Assembly: GCA_023450085.1 (NCBI GenBank)
Contig: JAEXHI010000002.1
Location: 62,001-126,000 of the forward strand
Source: Bacteroidota bacterium
GTDB lineage: Bacteria > Bacteroidota > Bacteroidia > Sphingobacteriales > Sphingobacteriaceae
Direction of reading: 5' to 3'
DNA length: 64,000 nucleotides
Position numbers and translations under genes: made by a program. The notes below the pieces were generated by a model that was not told the origin of the DNA, ran no database searches, and worked only from the letters and a program-made list of their open reading frames with translations. Position 1 is the stretch's first letter. Each line of letters opens with the position of its first letter. Positions 25,867-35,588 of the stretch are shown here, piece after piece.

Positions 25867-28249
25867 CTTTTTAACTGTCTTTTTTGGTGAAATTGTGGTA
25901 AATATCGCCTGTGGTGGCGAAATAGATCCTTACGATTATTACATTTCCTATTTTCATAACGATGTACAAGGGAAAGAGTACAATCAGTTTAGCTTTAGCG
26001 AATGGGAATACCTTTATCACGATCAAGAAAGTGTAGATGAGTACGATTTGAACAGCGCCGAGTGGGCCAATTACTTAAAAGTTAAAAAGGAAGATGTCCA
26101 CCGACTAATGTATGAAAGCGATAGTGCTACGAATGTTCTTTTGGTAAATCTTACCAAGAACAATTTAAAACAGCTGCCTCAAGACCTACAACAGAGTACT
26201 TTTGTGAAAGCCTTGGCTAAAAATAAACAGGCCTTAGCCTATTTTGCCTTCGCTAAAAGTTGTGAACCTTTAGCGTCCGTAAATTATGATCCGTGGAATC
26301 CAATACAAAGAGATACCGCACAAATGGTGAACAAAGCAAAAGAAGCTTTGGCTCAGTTAACACAAATAAAAAAGGATACTTTCTTAAAATTGCGTTATGC
26401 CTACCAAGCCCTTAGGATGTACCATTATGCAGAGAATTATGAAGCTTGTAAAGCGGTATACAAGCAGTACGTGGAGCCGCTTACATCTACCGATTTAGCC
26501 AAGGGTTGGGCCATGGCCGTTTACGCAGGCTCGGTTCGTTATGCTGGAAATCCCACTGAAGCGGCTTATCTTTTCTCAAAGGTATTCAACAGCAATCCAG
26601 AACGAAGGGTACAAGCCTATAAGAATTTTCACTACGCTTCGGCTCCTATTGATGAAGTGCTGACTTTTGCCAAAAACGAGGAAGAGAAAGCCTATATTTT
26701 GGCGATCAAGAGTTTTGGTAATCCCGAGTATGATCTTAATACCTTAGAGAAAGTGTATGCTAGTGCCCCAAGTAATTTAATGAACGGCACGTTACTGGTA
26801 AGGGAAATCAATAAACTGGAGAAGAATTTGAACATGCCATCTGGCTTGGAAAAAAACTACTACTATAATAATGATCAACTGCAAAAGGACAACATCAGAA
26901 AAGCTAATCTGCAACAGTTAGAACTCACCAAAGCTTTTGCTTTAAAACTAGCAAACGAAAAAAAATATCCAGAACCAGAACTGGGTATTATTAGTGCTGC
27001 TTACCTTAATTGGGTCAAAAATGACGACAAGGGGGCTGCGGATTTGTTGAAACAGCTTAATCCTACACAATTAAAACCTAGCTATAGTAACCAATATCAA
27101 ATTATTAACCTTTTAATCAACGCAAGGAAAATTAAGCAACAAGGTACTTTTAATGCTAATGAATTGGTGCCTACCTTGAAATGGTTAGATGAAAAGCGCA
27201 AAGACAGAAAACCTGTTTCTGGAGATGATTACTTTGCCGAGAATAGAGAGAATAGGTTTATTTCAACCACTCGTAATTTTTATCAGGAGTTATTGGCACC
27301 TACTTACATGAAAATTGGCGATACCGCTCGAGCGGCTTTAATAATGCTAAAAGGCGATTTTATCCCCGATTCGACCAAAAGCAATAACTTTTCTAATCGA
27401 ATGAGTTGGACTGCTCTTGACTTTTGGCAAAATTATTTGAGTGCCTCAACCTTGAGCCAGTTAGAGAAGAGGTTTACGAAGGCTAACGAAAATAGCTTTG
27501 ATGCTTTTATAAACGAGGACTTGCGAAAGTTAAGCCGATCTGATTTTTATGAACTTTTTGGAACCGCTTACTTGCGTGAACATCAATATCAAAAAGCATT
27601 ACAATGCTTTGAGAAGTTGGATCCTAACCGTGAATTTAAAACTCCTGAAAATTGGTACGATGAAGGAACGATGTATGCCAATCCTTTTATCACTACCGTA
27701 AACGATTATCCAAAGCAATTTACCTCCAAAGCGCAGACTTATAACAAGAAAACCTTTGCCAAAGAAATGTCGCGTTTAGAAAAACTAATTGTTAGTGACA
27801 AGAAAAATGCAGCACAGTACTATTTCAAAATGGCCAATGGGGTTTATCAAACGGGATATTTTGGTAACTCATGGGTGTTTATTAGTTATGGATGGAGCTC
27901 TTACGCCGTTAATGAAAAACCAGTTTACACATACGATAATGATTATAAACTGGCCCAGACTGCTAAAAAATGGTATCTCAAAGCACGTAGTTTAAGCAAG
28001 GATCCAGAATTTAGAGCCAAGTGTACCTTTATGTTGGCCAAATGCGAACAAAAACAAAAAGCAAATGGCGTGTTAAGTTCATCTAAGTGGTATGAGATTG
28101 ATTATACCAATAGAATTAACCAATTACATTACTTAAACCGTAACAATATTTATTTCGCAGAATTAAAACAACAATATGCAAATACGGCTTACTTTAAAAA
28201 AGCCAGTGATGAATGTAGCTATTTGAGCGATTTTATAGCGAGTAAGTAG
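25832..28249 (+). CDS. Large exported TPR-like protein, unknown function
   Basis: From the ATG at 25832 the protein is about 805 residues. It starts with a hydrophobic export signal (NWKKSLICCASFLTVFF) and a conserved-looking DPYDYYISYFHND stretch after a possible lipobox (NIACGG). The rest is helical with TPR-like segments (AYQALRMYHYAENYEACKAVY; EHQYQKALQCFEKLDP). No enzymatic domain is recognised. The pairing and overlap with the preceding lipoprotein suggest one functional unit. Confidence 0.65.
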   Translation: MNWKKSLICCASFLTVFFGEIVVNIACGGEIDPYDYYISYFHNDVQGKEYNQFSFSEWEYLYHDQESVDEYDLNSAEWANYLKVKKEDVHRLMYESDSATNVLLVNLTKNNLKQLPQDLQQSTFVKALAKNKQALAYFAFAKSCEPLASVNYDPWNPIQRDTAQMVNKAKEALAQLTQIKKDTFLKLRYAYQALRMYHYAENYEACKAVYKQYVEPLTSTDLAKGWAMAVYAGSVRYAGNPTEAAYLFSKVFNSNPERRVQAYKNFHYASAPIDEVLTFAKNEEEKAYILAIKSFGNPEYDLNTLEKVYASAPSNLMNGTLLVREINKLEKNLNMPSGLEKNYYYNNDQLQKDNIRKANLQQLELTKAFALKLANEKKYPEPELGIISAAYLNWVKNDDKGAADLLKQLNPTQLKPSYSNQYQIINLLINARKIKQQGTFNANELVPTLKWLDEKRKDRKPVSGDDYFAENRENRFISTTRNFYQELLAPTYMKIGDTARAALIMLKGDFIPDSTKSNNFSNRMSWTALDFWQNYLSASTLSQLEKRFTKANENSFDAFINEDLRKLSRSDFYELFGTAYLREHQYQKALQCFEKLDPNREFKTPENWYDEGTMYANPFITTVNDYPKQFTSKAQTYNKKTFAKEMSRLEKLIVSDKKNAAQYYFKMANGVYQTGYFGNSWVFISYGWSSYAVNEKPVYTYDNDYKLAQTAKKWYLKARSLSKDPEFRAKCTFMLAKCEQKQKANGVLSSSKWYEIDYTNRINQLHYLNRNNIYFAELKQQYANTAYFKKASDECSYLSDFIASK

Positions 28250-28268
28250 ACTACTTGATGTGAAACCC

Positions 28269-28355
28269 GTCATTGCGAGGTACGAAGCAATCTTAAAGCG
28301 ACAAAGTGAGATGAATTAGCGATAGTTGTAGGATTGCTTCGTGCCTCGCAATGAC
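28269..28355. repeat. GTCATTGCGAGG inverted repeat pair
   Basis: Two 24-base arms (28269-28292 and 28332-28355; core CATTGCGAGG / CCTCGCAATG) are reverse complements with one mismatch and enclose 39 bases. They lie between convergent genes. This is the most complete copy of the GTCATnCnGAG family in the window. Confidence 0.75.
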
Positions 28356-28399
28356 GAAAGTTCTATATAAAGGGTTGTGAATATAAAGCCAAAAGCAAC

Positions 28400-29287
28400 C
28401 TAAAACTTCAAGTCGGCCGCATCATAACTAGGACAGGCACCCTTTTGCGAAGTGATAAAACCAGCTACCTTGGCAGCAAAATTTAGACAGTCCTCTATTT
28501 TTTCGCCAGCAAGCTTTTTGCTCAAAAATGCCGCTAAAAAACTATCGCCACTACCTACAGTGTCTACTACAGTTACTTTTTCGGCTTGGTAGTTGATCCT
28601 TTGGTTGGTACCATAATAAGTGCCACCCTCAGCTCCTTTGGTAATTAAAACTTCGGAGAGCTGAAATTTTTCCATTAAAGCAGCCACCACATTTTGCTCC
28701 TCATGTTTTTCCGTAAACCAATCTCCCAATGTCACTATTTCATTTTCGTTGAGCTTTACAAAATCAGCTTTACTTAAAAAAATTGCAATGGTATCCTTGT
28801 CGTAATAAGGTGCTCTAAGGTTCACATCAAAAACTTTAAACTTGGCATTTTCCAATAATTGGAGTAGGGTAGCCCTACTTACTTCATTTCTTGCCGAAAG
28901 ACTGCCGAAAATAAAGGAATCTGCCTCTGCTATTTTTGTTTTGAAATCACTTTGCCAAGCAATATAATCCCAAGCTGTAGGATAAGTAATGGTATAAGCC
29001 ATCTCATTGTTCTCCTTCAGTTCGGCAATCACTTCACTAGTACTTTGCTGCGGATCAATCTGTATATTTTCAGCAGGGATTTCAATTGAAGCAATAAAAT
29101 CAATCAGTGTTCTGCCCGCTTCATCATCACCAACACGGCTAATTAACGATGTGCTCACGCCTAGTTTCTGTAAATGGTAGGCCACATTCATAGGTGCACC
29201 GCCAGCCAGTCGGCCAGTCGGTAAATTATCCCATAAAATTTCTCCAAAGCAAATGGCTTTTTTAGGGTGATTTTGCATTGATGCCAA
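28400..29287 (-). CDS. PfkB family carbohydrate kinase, fructokinase-like
   Basis: A 295-residue ribokinase-family sugar kinase. The N-terminal sugar-binding part GEILWDNLPTGRLAGGAPMNVAYHL and C-terminal PfkB signature DTVGSGDSFLAAF (anion hole plus catalytic Asp) are both intact. The pattern GEILWD...GGAPMNVAYHL favours fructokinase over ribokinase or adenosine kinase. It follows the transglutaminase-like gene by 3 bases on the same strand. Confidence 0.88.
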   Translation of the reverse strand: MASMQNHPKKAICFGEILWDNLPTGRLAGGAPMNVAYHLQKLGVSTSLISRVGDDEAGRTLIDFIASIEIPAENIQIDPQQSTSEVIAELKENNEMAYTITYPTAWDYIAWQSDFKTKIAEADSFIFGSLSARNEVSRATLLQLLENAKFKVFDVNLRAPYYDKDTIAIFLSKADFVKLNENEIVTLGDWFTEKHEEQNVVAALMEKFQLSEVLITKGAEGGTYYGTNQRINYQAEKVTVVDTVGSGDSFLAAFLSKKLAGEKIEDCLNFAAKVAGFITSQKGACPSYDAADLKF

Positions 29288-29290
29288 AAC

Positions 29291-30145
29291 TTAAGATAAA
29301 ATTTCTTGCATTTCCTTAAGTTCCGCTACTTTTTCGGCAGCGCCCAAATTCTCATAGGCCGAAATCAGGTTTCTTAAAATGCGGCGAACAATTTCTGCAT
29401 TGCTGCACGGTGCATAAAAGCCTGGTTGAGGTTCCAAATTAAGTTGACGCAAAAATTGGTCTACATCATGCTTGCCAAAAATGGCCCCTTTATTAAACGC
29501 GTTGATGTAAAATAACACCGCTTGCTCTCTATCTGGATTACTCTCGTCAATATATCCCAATATAAAATGCTGCGGTAAATTCACTCCATAAACTGGAATG
29601 TCTAGCTTTTGGGCAATGGTCGAGTAAATAATGGCCAATGAGATTTGGTTCCCCTTTTTGCTCTCCAGTACTTGGTTTAAATAGGAATTTTGTGGGTCGT
29701 GATGATTTTTCGTATTGCCACTAAAACCAAACTGATTGTAAAATACATGGTTAATCAGTTTAATTTTCTCAATGGAGCTCATTTCATATTGCAAGCCCAC
29801 CCAAACTTCCCTTTTTATATCTTCAATTTGGTTGATAATTGCTTGTTCATCCAAATCAGGGAATTGGTAGCGGTTAATAATCAGCGCCCCTTGTAAAAGA
29901 TCAAAGGCGCCACTTTGGTACCATAAATTAAGATCCTGTTTCACACTGGTAAACTGGATAGTATGCACAATGTTCTCTATTCTTTCATGCAACATGGTGT
30001 CTAACGACTTCTCCCAAGCTGATTCCAGTGAGCTGATCGCATCATTTCCATATTCGAGCAGTTTCTCTTGCACATGCATAAAAACTTCCTCATCAGGATC
30101 ATCCAATAATTTTACCAACGCATCTATTTCTGCAACATTTTTCAT
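29291..30145 (-). CDS. Transglutaminase-like (SirB1-type) protein
   Basis: A 284-residue protein of the SirB1/transglutaminase-like N-terminal family. The characteristic core is ESKKGNQISLAIIYSTIAQKLDIPVYGVNLPQHFILGY, where the usual catalytic Cys-His arrangement appears reduced (His in PQHF). The N-terminus has HEAT-like helices (LLDDPDEEVFMHVQEKLL) and the C-terminus a short TPR-like tail. Molecular function is unknown. Confidence 0.75.
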   Translation of the reverse strand: MKNVAEIDALVKLLDDPDEEVFMHVQEKLLEYGNDAISSLESAWEKSLDTMLHERIENIVHTIQFTSVKQDLNLWYQSGAFDLLQGALIINRYQFPDLDEQAIINQIEDIKREVWVGLQYEMSSIEKIKLINHVFYNQFGFSGNTKNHHDPQNSYLNQVLESKKGNQISLAIIYSTIAQKLDIPVYGVNLPQHFILGYIDESNPDREQAVLFYINAFNKGAIFGKHDVDQFLRQLNLEPQPGFYAPCSNAEIVRRILRNLISAYENLGAAEKVAELKEMQEILS

Positions 30146-30218
30146 TTGATGTTACCCTTTCTAACCATTATTGTGTTTATCTTTTCGAAAATCAGAGCTA
30201 GTTTTCCATCGGAAAAAG

Positions 30219-30262
30219 CAGCCCGCCTGTCCCGAGTTGCTTCGGGACTTTTCGTTTTAATC
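30219..30262 (+). repeat. Interspersed hairpin element, copy 2
   Basis: CGCCTGTCCCGA-gttgct-TCGGGACTTTTCG...AATC, with a 7-bp stem (30229-30235 with 30242-30248). It is in the same orientation as copy 1 and shares the CGC...TCCCGA / GGGA...TCG...AAT pattern. Confidence 0.45.
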
Positions 30263-30498
30263 TTTTTGTGTTTTAACCGCTGTCATCCTGAGCTTGTCGA
30301 AGGATCTGTTTCCTGCAGTGTATTTGCTGTTGGTGATTCTTCGTTACCGAAGTGCCGGTACAGGTAGCGCTCAGAATGACACAAAACAAAAAGTATTTCC
30401 ACTTCAATCGGGTTTAGTTAACAAACTTTTGTGTATATCCAAACCCTCCCTCAAGCTACTTTCTACTTATAACTTTCTACTTTTAACTTTTAACTTTC

Positions 30499-30506
30499 TA
30501 CTTTTG
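30499..30506 (+). promoter_or_regulatory. -7 box close to the methyltransferase start
   Basis: TACTTTTG matches TAnnTTTG and ends 5 bases before the ATG at 30512, implying an almost leaderless transcript. The same geometry is seen at rsmA. No -33 TTG is visible. Confidence 0.4.
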
Positions 30507-30511
30507 CCCCC

Positions 30512-31294
30512 ATGGTCCTACAATTTTTTGCCGATTATCTTAAGCATCAGTTTACTGCTAAAACCAGACACGGAACGCACTCGCCCTTCGTTTATAAACT
30601 AGCGGATGAGGTAATTTACGATTTTTCTGCAAAAAGCGTTTACAAACACATCGAGGAGCAGCGAAAAAAACTTTTAGCTGACCAAAGGCTCATTACTGTA
30701 ACCGATTTAGGTGCGGGTTCCCATTTGAATAAGAACCGTACCAAAAAGGTAGCTCAAATTGCAAAAAATGCCCTAAAATCACCCAAATTAGCACAATTGA
30801 TTTATCGTTTAGTGGCCAATCATCAGCCGTCTAATGTCATCGAACTAGGTACTTGCTTGGGAATAACTACGGCATATTTATCCAAAGCGGCACCAAAGGC
30901 CAATGTGCTCACCATTGAAGGTTGCCCTCAAACAGCCGAAGTTGCCTATCAAAACTTTAATGAATTGGGTTTGAATAATGTGGAACTACAAGTAGGTAAC
31001 TTTAACGATTTGCTGCCAAAAGCTATCGAAGAAAGGGACCAGCTAGACTTTGTTTATATTGATGGTAATCATACCAAGGAAGCTACGCTTAATTATTTTG
31101 AATGGTGTTTACCTAAGCTTACTGAAAATAGTTTGCTGATTTTCGATGACATTTATTGGAGCGAAGGAATGAAACAAGCTTGGGAGCAAATTAAGTCGCA
31201 TCCACAGGTTACTATCACTGTTGATTTGTTTTGGATTGGATTGGTTTATTTCAGAAAAGGACAAGCCAAAGAGCACTTTAAGCTTAAAGTTTAA
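30512..31294 (+). CDS. Class I SAM-dependent methyltransferase
   Basis: A 260-residue enzyme with the Rossmann SAM-binding motif I VIELGTCLGITTAYLS, motif II region LTIEGCPQTAEVA and LDFVYIDGNHTKEATLNYFE, as in O-methyltransferase-like (caffeoyl-CoA OMT type) proteins. The N-terminal 60 residues (HSPFVYKLADEVIYDF) are typical of Bacteroidota members. The substrate is unknown. Confidence 0.85.
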   Translation: MVLQFFADYLKHQFTAKTRHGTHSPFVYKLADEVIYDFSAKSVYKHIEEQRKKLLADQRLITVTDLGAGSHLNKNRTKKVAQIAKNALKSPKLAQLIYRLVANHQPSNVIELGTCLGITTAYLSKAAPKANVLTIEGCPQTAEVAYQNFNELGLNNVELQVGNFNDLLPKAIEERDQLDFVYIDGNHTKEATLNYFEWCLPKLTENSLLIFDDIYWSEGMKQAWEQIKSHPQVTITVDLFWIGLVYFRKGQAKEHFKLKV

Positions 31295-31366
31295 TTTTCT
31301 TTTTAAAGTTATTAACTGATAAAGGCGAATTGAATTTTTCTATATTTATTGAAGAAAGAATATAGA

Positions 31367-32023
31367 ATGGGACTTAAAAGAATACATCATATTAAAGCTG
31401 CAGGACATTTGACCATTAGCTTGGTTATTGCAGTGATTATTTATTTTGTTTCCATGTTCTTGTTTGACAATCTATTCAGTAGGTTAATGATTTCTTGGAT
31501 TACCTTTTGCCTTATCCAAACAGGAATTAGTTGGTTAATTTTCGCTAAATCATCGGCAAGCCAAACCCGTTTACATGCTGGTATTGAAGACGGTGGAAGA
31601 GCCATTATTTTCATCATCGTATTATTGGCCACTTTTGCAGGAATGATGGCTGTTTTTATTTTACTGGTAAAAACAGATAATAGTTCAAAGCAGTGGGTTG
31701 ATCTGCTATTGGGAATGGTGGGGATGTTTTTAAGCTGGATACTGGTGCATACCAGTTACACTTCCCGTTATGCACACCTCTATTATGGTTCAAAGTCGGG
31801 TAAAATACAAAAGGGTTTGGTTTTTCCAGGTGATGAAGAACCTGACTTTATCGATTTCGCTTACCATTCTTTTGTTATTGGAATGACCTTTCAAGTGTCG
31901 GATATCGATATTACCTCTAGGCAAATGCGAAGATTAACCTTAGGGCATAGTTTGATTTCCTTTGTATTTAATACGTGTATTGTAGCGCTTACCATTAGTG
32001 CCGTGGCAGGGTTATTCGGATAA
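31367..32023 (+). CDS. DUF1345 family membrane protein
   Basis: A 218-residue integral membrane protein with about five transmembrane segments. Signature stretches are ILVHTSYTSRYAHLYYG, KGLVFPGDEEPDFIDFAYHSFVIGMTFQVSDIDI and RRLTLGHSLISFVFNT, which match the DUF1345 family. The ATG at 31367 is used because an upstream TTG lacks support. Role unknown; it is monocistronic. Confidence 0.83.
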   Translation: MGLKRIHHIKAAGHLTISLVIAVIIYFVSMFLFDNLFSRLMISWITFCLIQTGISWLIFAKSSASQTRLHAGIEDGGRAIIFIIVLLATFAGMMAVFILLVKTDNSSKQWVDLLLGMVGMFLSWILVHTSYTSRYAHLYYGSKSGKIQKGLVFPGDEEPDFIDFAYHSFVIGMTFQVSDIDITSRQMRRLTLGHSLISFVFNTCIVALTISAVAGLFG

Positions 32024-32027
32024 AAGC

Positions 32028-34202
32028 CTACTCTCCCGGGCGGTATTTTTTTTCCATGTTGGCCAATATATCTTCTTTGTAGAACAGCACATCCTTAAAT
32101 TCTCCTTTAGCAAACATTTCTGCTTGGTCGTTAAAATGTTTAGAAGATGGGTTGCCGCTATTTCCACCAGCTAGCACTGATTTAGCTTTTACCTTTTCGC
32201 CAAACTCCACCGCACAAACAAAGCTGTTACCACTATAGCCATAACGTTTACTGGTATTAAATTGGTTGCTACGATAAGAAGGGAGCTGACCCCATAGCGC
32301 CGAGCCGTAAGCTACGGGAAGACTGGCTATATTGTCGTCATATTTTTCATTAATCTCTCCTGTAAGACGTTGAAATCTGTTTACTTCGCCCCAAGGCATT
32401 TGCCACTTGCCAAAACGTTTGTTTAAATCGTCAATAGTAGTTTTTAAAGGCTGTAGCAAAGTTTCAGCCTTTGCTGTTTTGGCAAACTCAGTAGTTTTTT
32501 GTACCTGATCTTTTTCTCCAGGATTAATATATACGTTTTGAATATCCCTATTTACTCTCTGAGCCCATTCCATAGCCAAAGTAGCTGCTATAGAAGAAGT
32601 AGCAGAATAATAGTTCCATTTTTTTAATTCGGCAATAGGTTCTCTTAAGCTTGCTCTTAGCGAATGGTCTAGCGGCAACTGCTCGTAGGCTTTAATTAGC
32701 GCTGGTAAAAGCACTTCAAAGGCAGGGAGATAGGTGTCGTAACCCATACTGATCACATCATTTAAATCGTATTTTTTAGGTTGGTTTAATAAACGCAGGG
32801 CTGCAACACCTCTGAAATTTTCACCATCAGGAGCCATGTAGCTAGGGTAGGCTGATTTTTTAGGGCTATTTGCGCCAGCCACGGTGAATGGAGTGGAGTT
32901 ACAGTTCTGCAACCAGCCATTTACAGGATTGTACAAGTGAACGGTTTCGCTAACAGGATGAAGGCCTTTCCATGTCGTAGCAGAAGTAGTGCCGTCTACT
33001 ACTTCACTCCAGTTATAAGCCGTGTCTCTTTTGGGAACAAAATTACCATGCCAGTAGGCAATATTGCCTTTGGCATCGGCATAAACCGTATTGTTAGAAG
33101 CATTGGCATTTAAATCCATTGCTTTTTGGTACTCTTCAAAACTTTTGGATTTGGTGCGAACCCAACTTTGCAGTAAACTTTGAGGATTTTGGTTTTTGTG
33201 TTTCAAACTGATCCATTTGCCATCTCTAATGGCCATTACCGGACCATTATGTGTAAAATATGTTTCAAACTTTTTAGTTTGCTGAAGGCCATTTTCTAGA
33301 TACTTGATCTCTATCGTTTTTTTGCCAATTGGATAAAGCCTTTTGTCGTATGTGTAATAAAGTGTTTTGTTCAGTTTGGTAATTTTCTCTGCATACATGT
33401 CGGCCACGTCTACATTGTTGGAAGTATGCATCCAGCCACAAAATTCGTTGAAGCCCTGATAGATGAAGAATTGACCCCAGGTAACGGCGCCATAAGTATT
33501 CAAACCTTCCTCACTTTGCATGTGTATTTCGGGTCTGAAATAAAAAGTAGTATGCGGGTTAATGTACAACATGGATTTACCCGTTTTACTGATTTTAGGC
33601 GCAAAAGCGAAGCCGTTGGAACCACTGTGCTGATCTCTGATTTGAGGTAGGGCACTGGTTGGCGAGTAATCGTTGGTGTAGAATTTTTTAAGTTCGTTAA
33701 TGGTCAGATTCCCAGTACTGATAGCGCCTATGCTACCGTCGGTCCACAAAAATGGATACCACGGTTTAAATTTTGTAAGCAGGGAAGGTTTTACTTGAGG
33801 GTTTTTATACAGGTAAAAGTTAATCCCGTTGGCGTACGCTTCCAAGACTTTTTTAAACCAAGGTTCGGCTTTTTTATAGTCGTTAATGGCTTGTGTGCTA
33901 TCAATAAGCAGTCTTATTTGTAGGTCGTTGTACAAACTTTTTTCACCTTCAATTTCTGCTAATCGGCCAAGTTTTTCAATATAGTTAAGCTCTATACGTT
34001 TAAAGTCATCTTCACATTGAGCATATAGCATTCCAAAAACGGCATCGGCGTCAGTTTTACCGTAAACATGAGCAATTCCCCATTTATCTCGTATAATTTC
34101 TATTTGTTCAGCTTGCTTCTCCCAATCGCTGATTTCTTTAGGACTTGGTTTTTGCGCAAATACAGCTAAGGGTAAAAGCGATAGCAATAGAAACTTTTTC
34201 AT
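32028..34202 (-). CDS. Penicillin acylase family / AHL acylase-like Ntn hydrolase
   Basis: A 724-residue periplasmic Ntn-hydrolase precursor with signal peptide (to about VFAQ). The alpha chain ends before HSGSNGFAFAP; Ser195 in GSN is the predicted N-terminal nucleophile of the beta chain after self-cleavage. Other family features are the N-terminal IEIIRDKWGIAHVYGKTDADAVFGMLYAQCEDDF and the C-terminal LAGGNSGNPSSKHFNDQ. Family substrates include penicillins, acyl-homoserine lactones and acylated peptides; sequence alone does not decide. It converges with the DUF1345 gene. Confidence 0.9.
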   Translation of the reverse strand: MKKFLLLSLLPLAVFAQKPSPKEISDWEKQAEQIEIIRDKWGIAHVYGKTDADAVFGMLYAQCEDDFKRIELNYIEKLGRLAEIEGEKSLYNDLQIRLLIDSTQAINDYKKAEPWFKKVLEAYANGINFYLYKNPQVKPSLLTKFKPWYPFLWTDGSIGAISTGNLTINELKKFYTNDYSPTSALPQIRDQHSGSNGFAFAPKISKTGKSMLYINPHTTFYFRPEIHMQSEEGLNTYGAVTWGQFFIYQGFNEFCGWMHTSNNVDVADMYAEKITKLNKTLYYTYDKRLYPIGKKTIEIKYLENGLQQTKKFETYFTHNGPVMAIRDGKWISLKHKNQNPQSLLQSWVRTKSKSFEEYQKAMDLNANASNNTVYADAKGNIAYWHGNFVPKRDTAYNWSEVVDGTTSATTWKGLHPVSETVHLYNPVNGWLQNCNSTPFTVAGANSPKKSAYPSYMAPDGENFRGVAALRLLNQPKKYDLNDVISMGYDTYLPAFEVLLPALIKAYEQLPLDHSLRASLREPIAELKKWNYYSATSSIAATLAMEWAQRVNRDIQNVYINPGEKDQVQKTTEFAKTAKAETLLQPLKTTIDDLNKRFGKWQMPWGEVNRFQRLTGEINEKYDDNIASLPVAYGSALWGQLPSYRSNQFNTSKRYGYSGNSFVCAVEFGEKVKAKSVLAGGNSGNPSSKHFNDQAEMFAKGEFKDVLFYKEDILANMEKKYRPGE

Positions 34203-34384
34203 CTGTTAATAATTTGTTTTTCAACGACAATGATGCTGTTATGGTCCGCAAATCGTCGTGAAGTTTTAGATTCGAAATATTAGCGTTAAGCTAATTTCAA
34301 TAAAATTAGCAGAAAGTTAAAGGTCCTCAACTATTATTATAGAGAAATACTTGTAAAAACTTCGTGTTAGTCAGTTTTACTGTC

Positions 34385-35515
34385 TTAAAAAGATTCAGCG
34401 AAACTAATGTAGAACCCACTTTGACGTTTTTCATTTGGACGTTTCTCGCCAACACCATAGTCAATACGCACGCTTAAGCCTTTGGCAGGATCAAAAAAGT
34501 ATCTTCCTCCAATACCATAATTAGGTTTGAAGTTGCTAAGATCAAAATCATTGTTGGCAAAAACTTTACCTGTACCACCAAAAACAACTACGCCTAACCT
34601 TTCCATAAATCTATATCTAAGTTCTGCTTGGGTAGCAAATAGGTTTTCATCGCGATAACGTCCTCCATAATACCCTCGCATGATTTCATCGTTACCCAAT
34701 TGCGGTAGTAAATAAAAAGAAGTGTTTTTGCTTTGGACAGTATGGTATAAAGCCTGTACTCCTAAAACAACTTTTGGGCTTAAAGACCAAAAATTGCGCA
34801 CATTAACCTTGATTTGGCTTCCCGTAAAGTTTTGTCCGCCAAATATATTGGGAGCATATTGGTAACTGATACGGCCAAAAAATCCTTTAGTAGGATAATT
34901 GTTCGAATTACGGGTATCATAGCTTTGTGATAGACCTACAAAAATAACCGAACCACCATCTCTATCATACATACCCTTGCCTGTGTTATAAATGCCTCCA
35001 GGTTCACTGTCCTTAAAACGATAATTCTCAAAACCTATAGATAAACCAGTGTAGATGTTTTTGACTAAAGCTTTTTCAGCATCAAACTGTACTTTCACCA
35101 TGCGCTGTACCAATTTATCTTCATCTATATGAGAAGTATTGTTACCTATGCCATAGAAGTTAAAGGGCATGTTTCTGAAACGCATCTCGCCTATAAAATG
35201 GAAGTCATTACGTTTGGTCCAAGCCTCGCCACGAAAGGTAACATTGTATGTTTTTTTGGTAGAATAAGAAGCTGCGCCAAAAAAGTTTGAGCTACGGTTG
35301 TTGGTATCGGCCTTGTCCACATAAAAAGAATAAATGCTGCCTAAGCCAAATTCAAAGCCAGTTTCTTGTGCATAGCCAAATACAGGGATAGGCATGTAGC
35401 TGGATTTGCGGGTGGTATCCTTTTCATTGGAGAAAAGTTTTTTAAGAAACTTGCCTTGTGCAAAGCTAAGATGAGCCATGCAAAGGCACAAAACCGTAAG
35501 TTGTACTTTTTTCAT
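34385..35515 (-). CDS. BamA/TamA-family (D15) outer-membrane barrel
   Basis: A 376-residue outer-membrane protein with signal peptide (to about LSFAQ) and a bacterial surface-antigen (D15) type barrel. There are no POTRA domains. Aromatic-girdle strands such as FFGRISYQYAPNIFGG, the motif RGYYGGRYRDENLFATQAELRYRFMERLG and the C-terminal SGFYISFAESF support this. It may act in lipid or protein handling. It is divergent from the DUF885 gene. Confidence 0.82.
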   Translation of the reverse strand: MKKVQLTVLCLCMAHLSFAQGKFLKKLFSNEKDTTRKSSYMPIPVFGYAQETGFEFGLGSIYSFYVDKADTNNRSSNFFGAASYSTKKTYNVTFRGEAWTKRNDFHFIGEMRFRNMPFNFYGIGNNTSHIDEDKLVQRMVKVQFDAEKALVKNIYTGLSIGFENYRFKDSEPGGIYNTGKGMYDRDGGSVIFVGLSQSYDTRNSNNYPTKGFFGRISYQYAPNIFGGQNFTGSQIKVNVRNFWSLSPKVVLGVQALYHTVQSKNTSFYLLPQLGNDEIMRGYYGGRYRDENLFATQAELRYRFMERLGVVVFGGTGKVFANNDFDLSNFKPNYGIGGRYFFDPAKGLSVRIDYGVGEKRPNEKRQSGFYISFAESF

Positions 35516-35588
35516 TTGTCTACAAAGTAAATGAATTTCTGTGGATTAGGGTAATCATACTTATATTAGGGAACCTTAACAATCAATT

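Larger units (their letters stand above)
30146..30511. repeat. 366-bp gap of interspersed repeats
   Basis: This gap between divergent genes contains a hairpin-element copy (30219-30262, stem GTCCCGA / TCGGGAC at 30229-30235 and 30242-30248). A GTCATCCTGAGCTTGTCGAAGG repeat starts at 30282, with its inverted partner CTCAGAATGAC near 30370. Near 30460-30500 are runs of taactttctacttt. No gene was seen. Apparent reading frames here are translations of the repeats. Confidence 0.75.

Noticed and set aside
30146..30367. A 73-codon plus-strand frame containing HPELVEG
   Set aside because: It is a translation of the GTCATCCTGAGCTTGTCGAAGG intergenic repeat and has no gene-like features.
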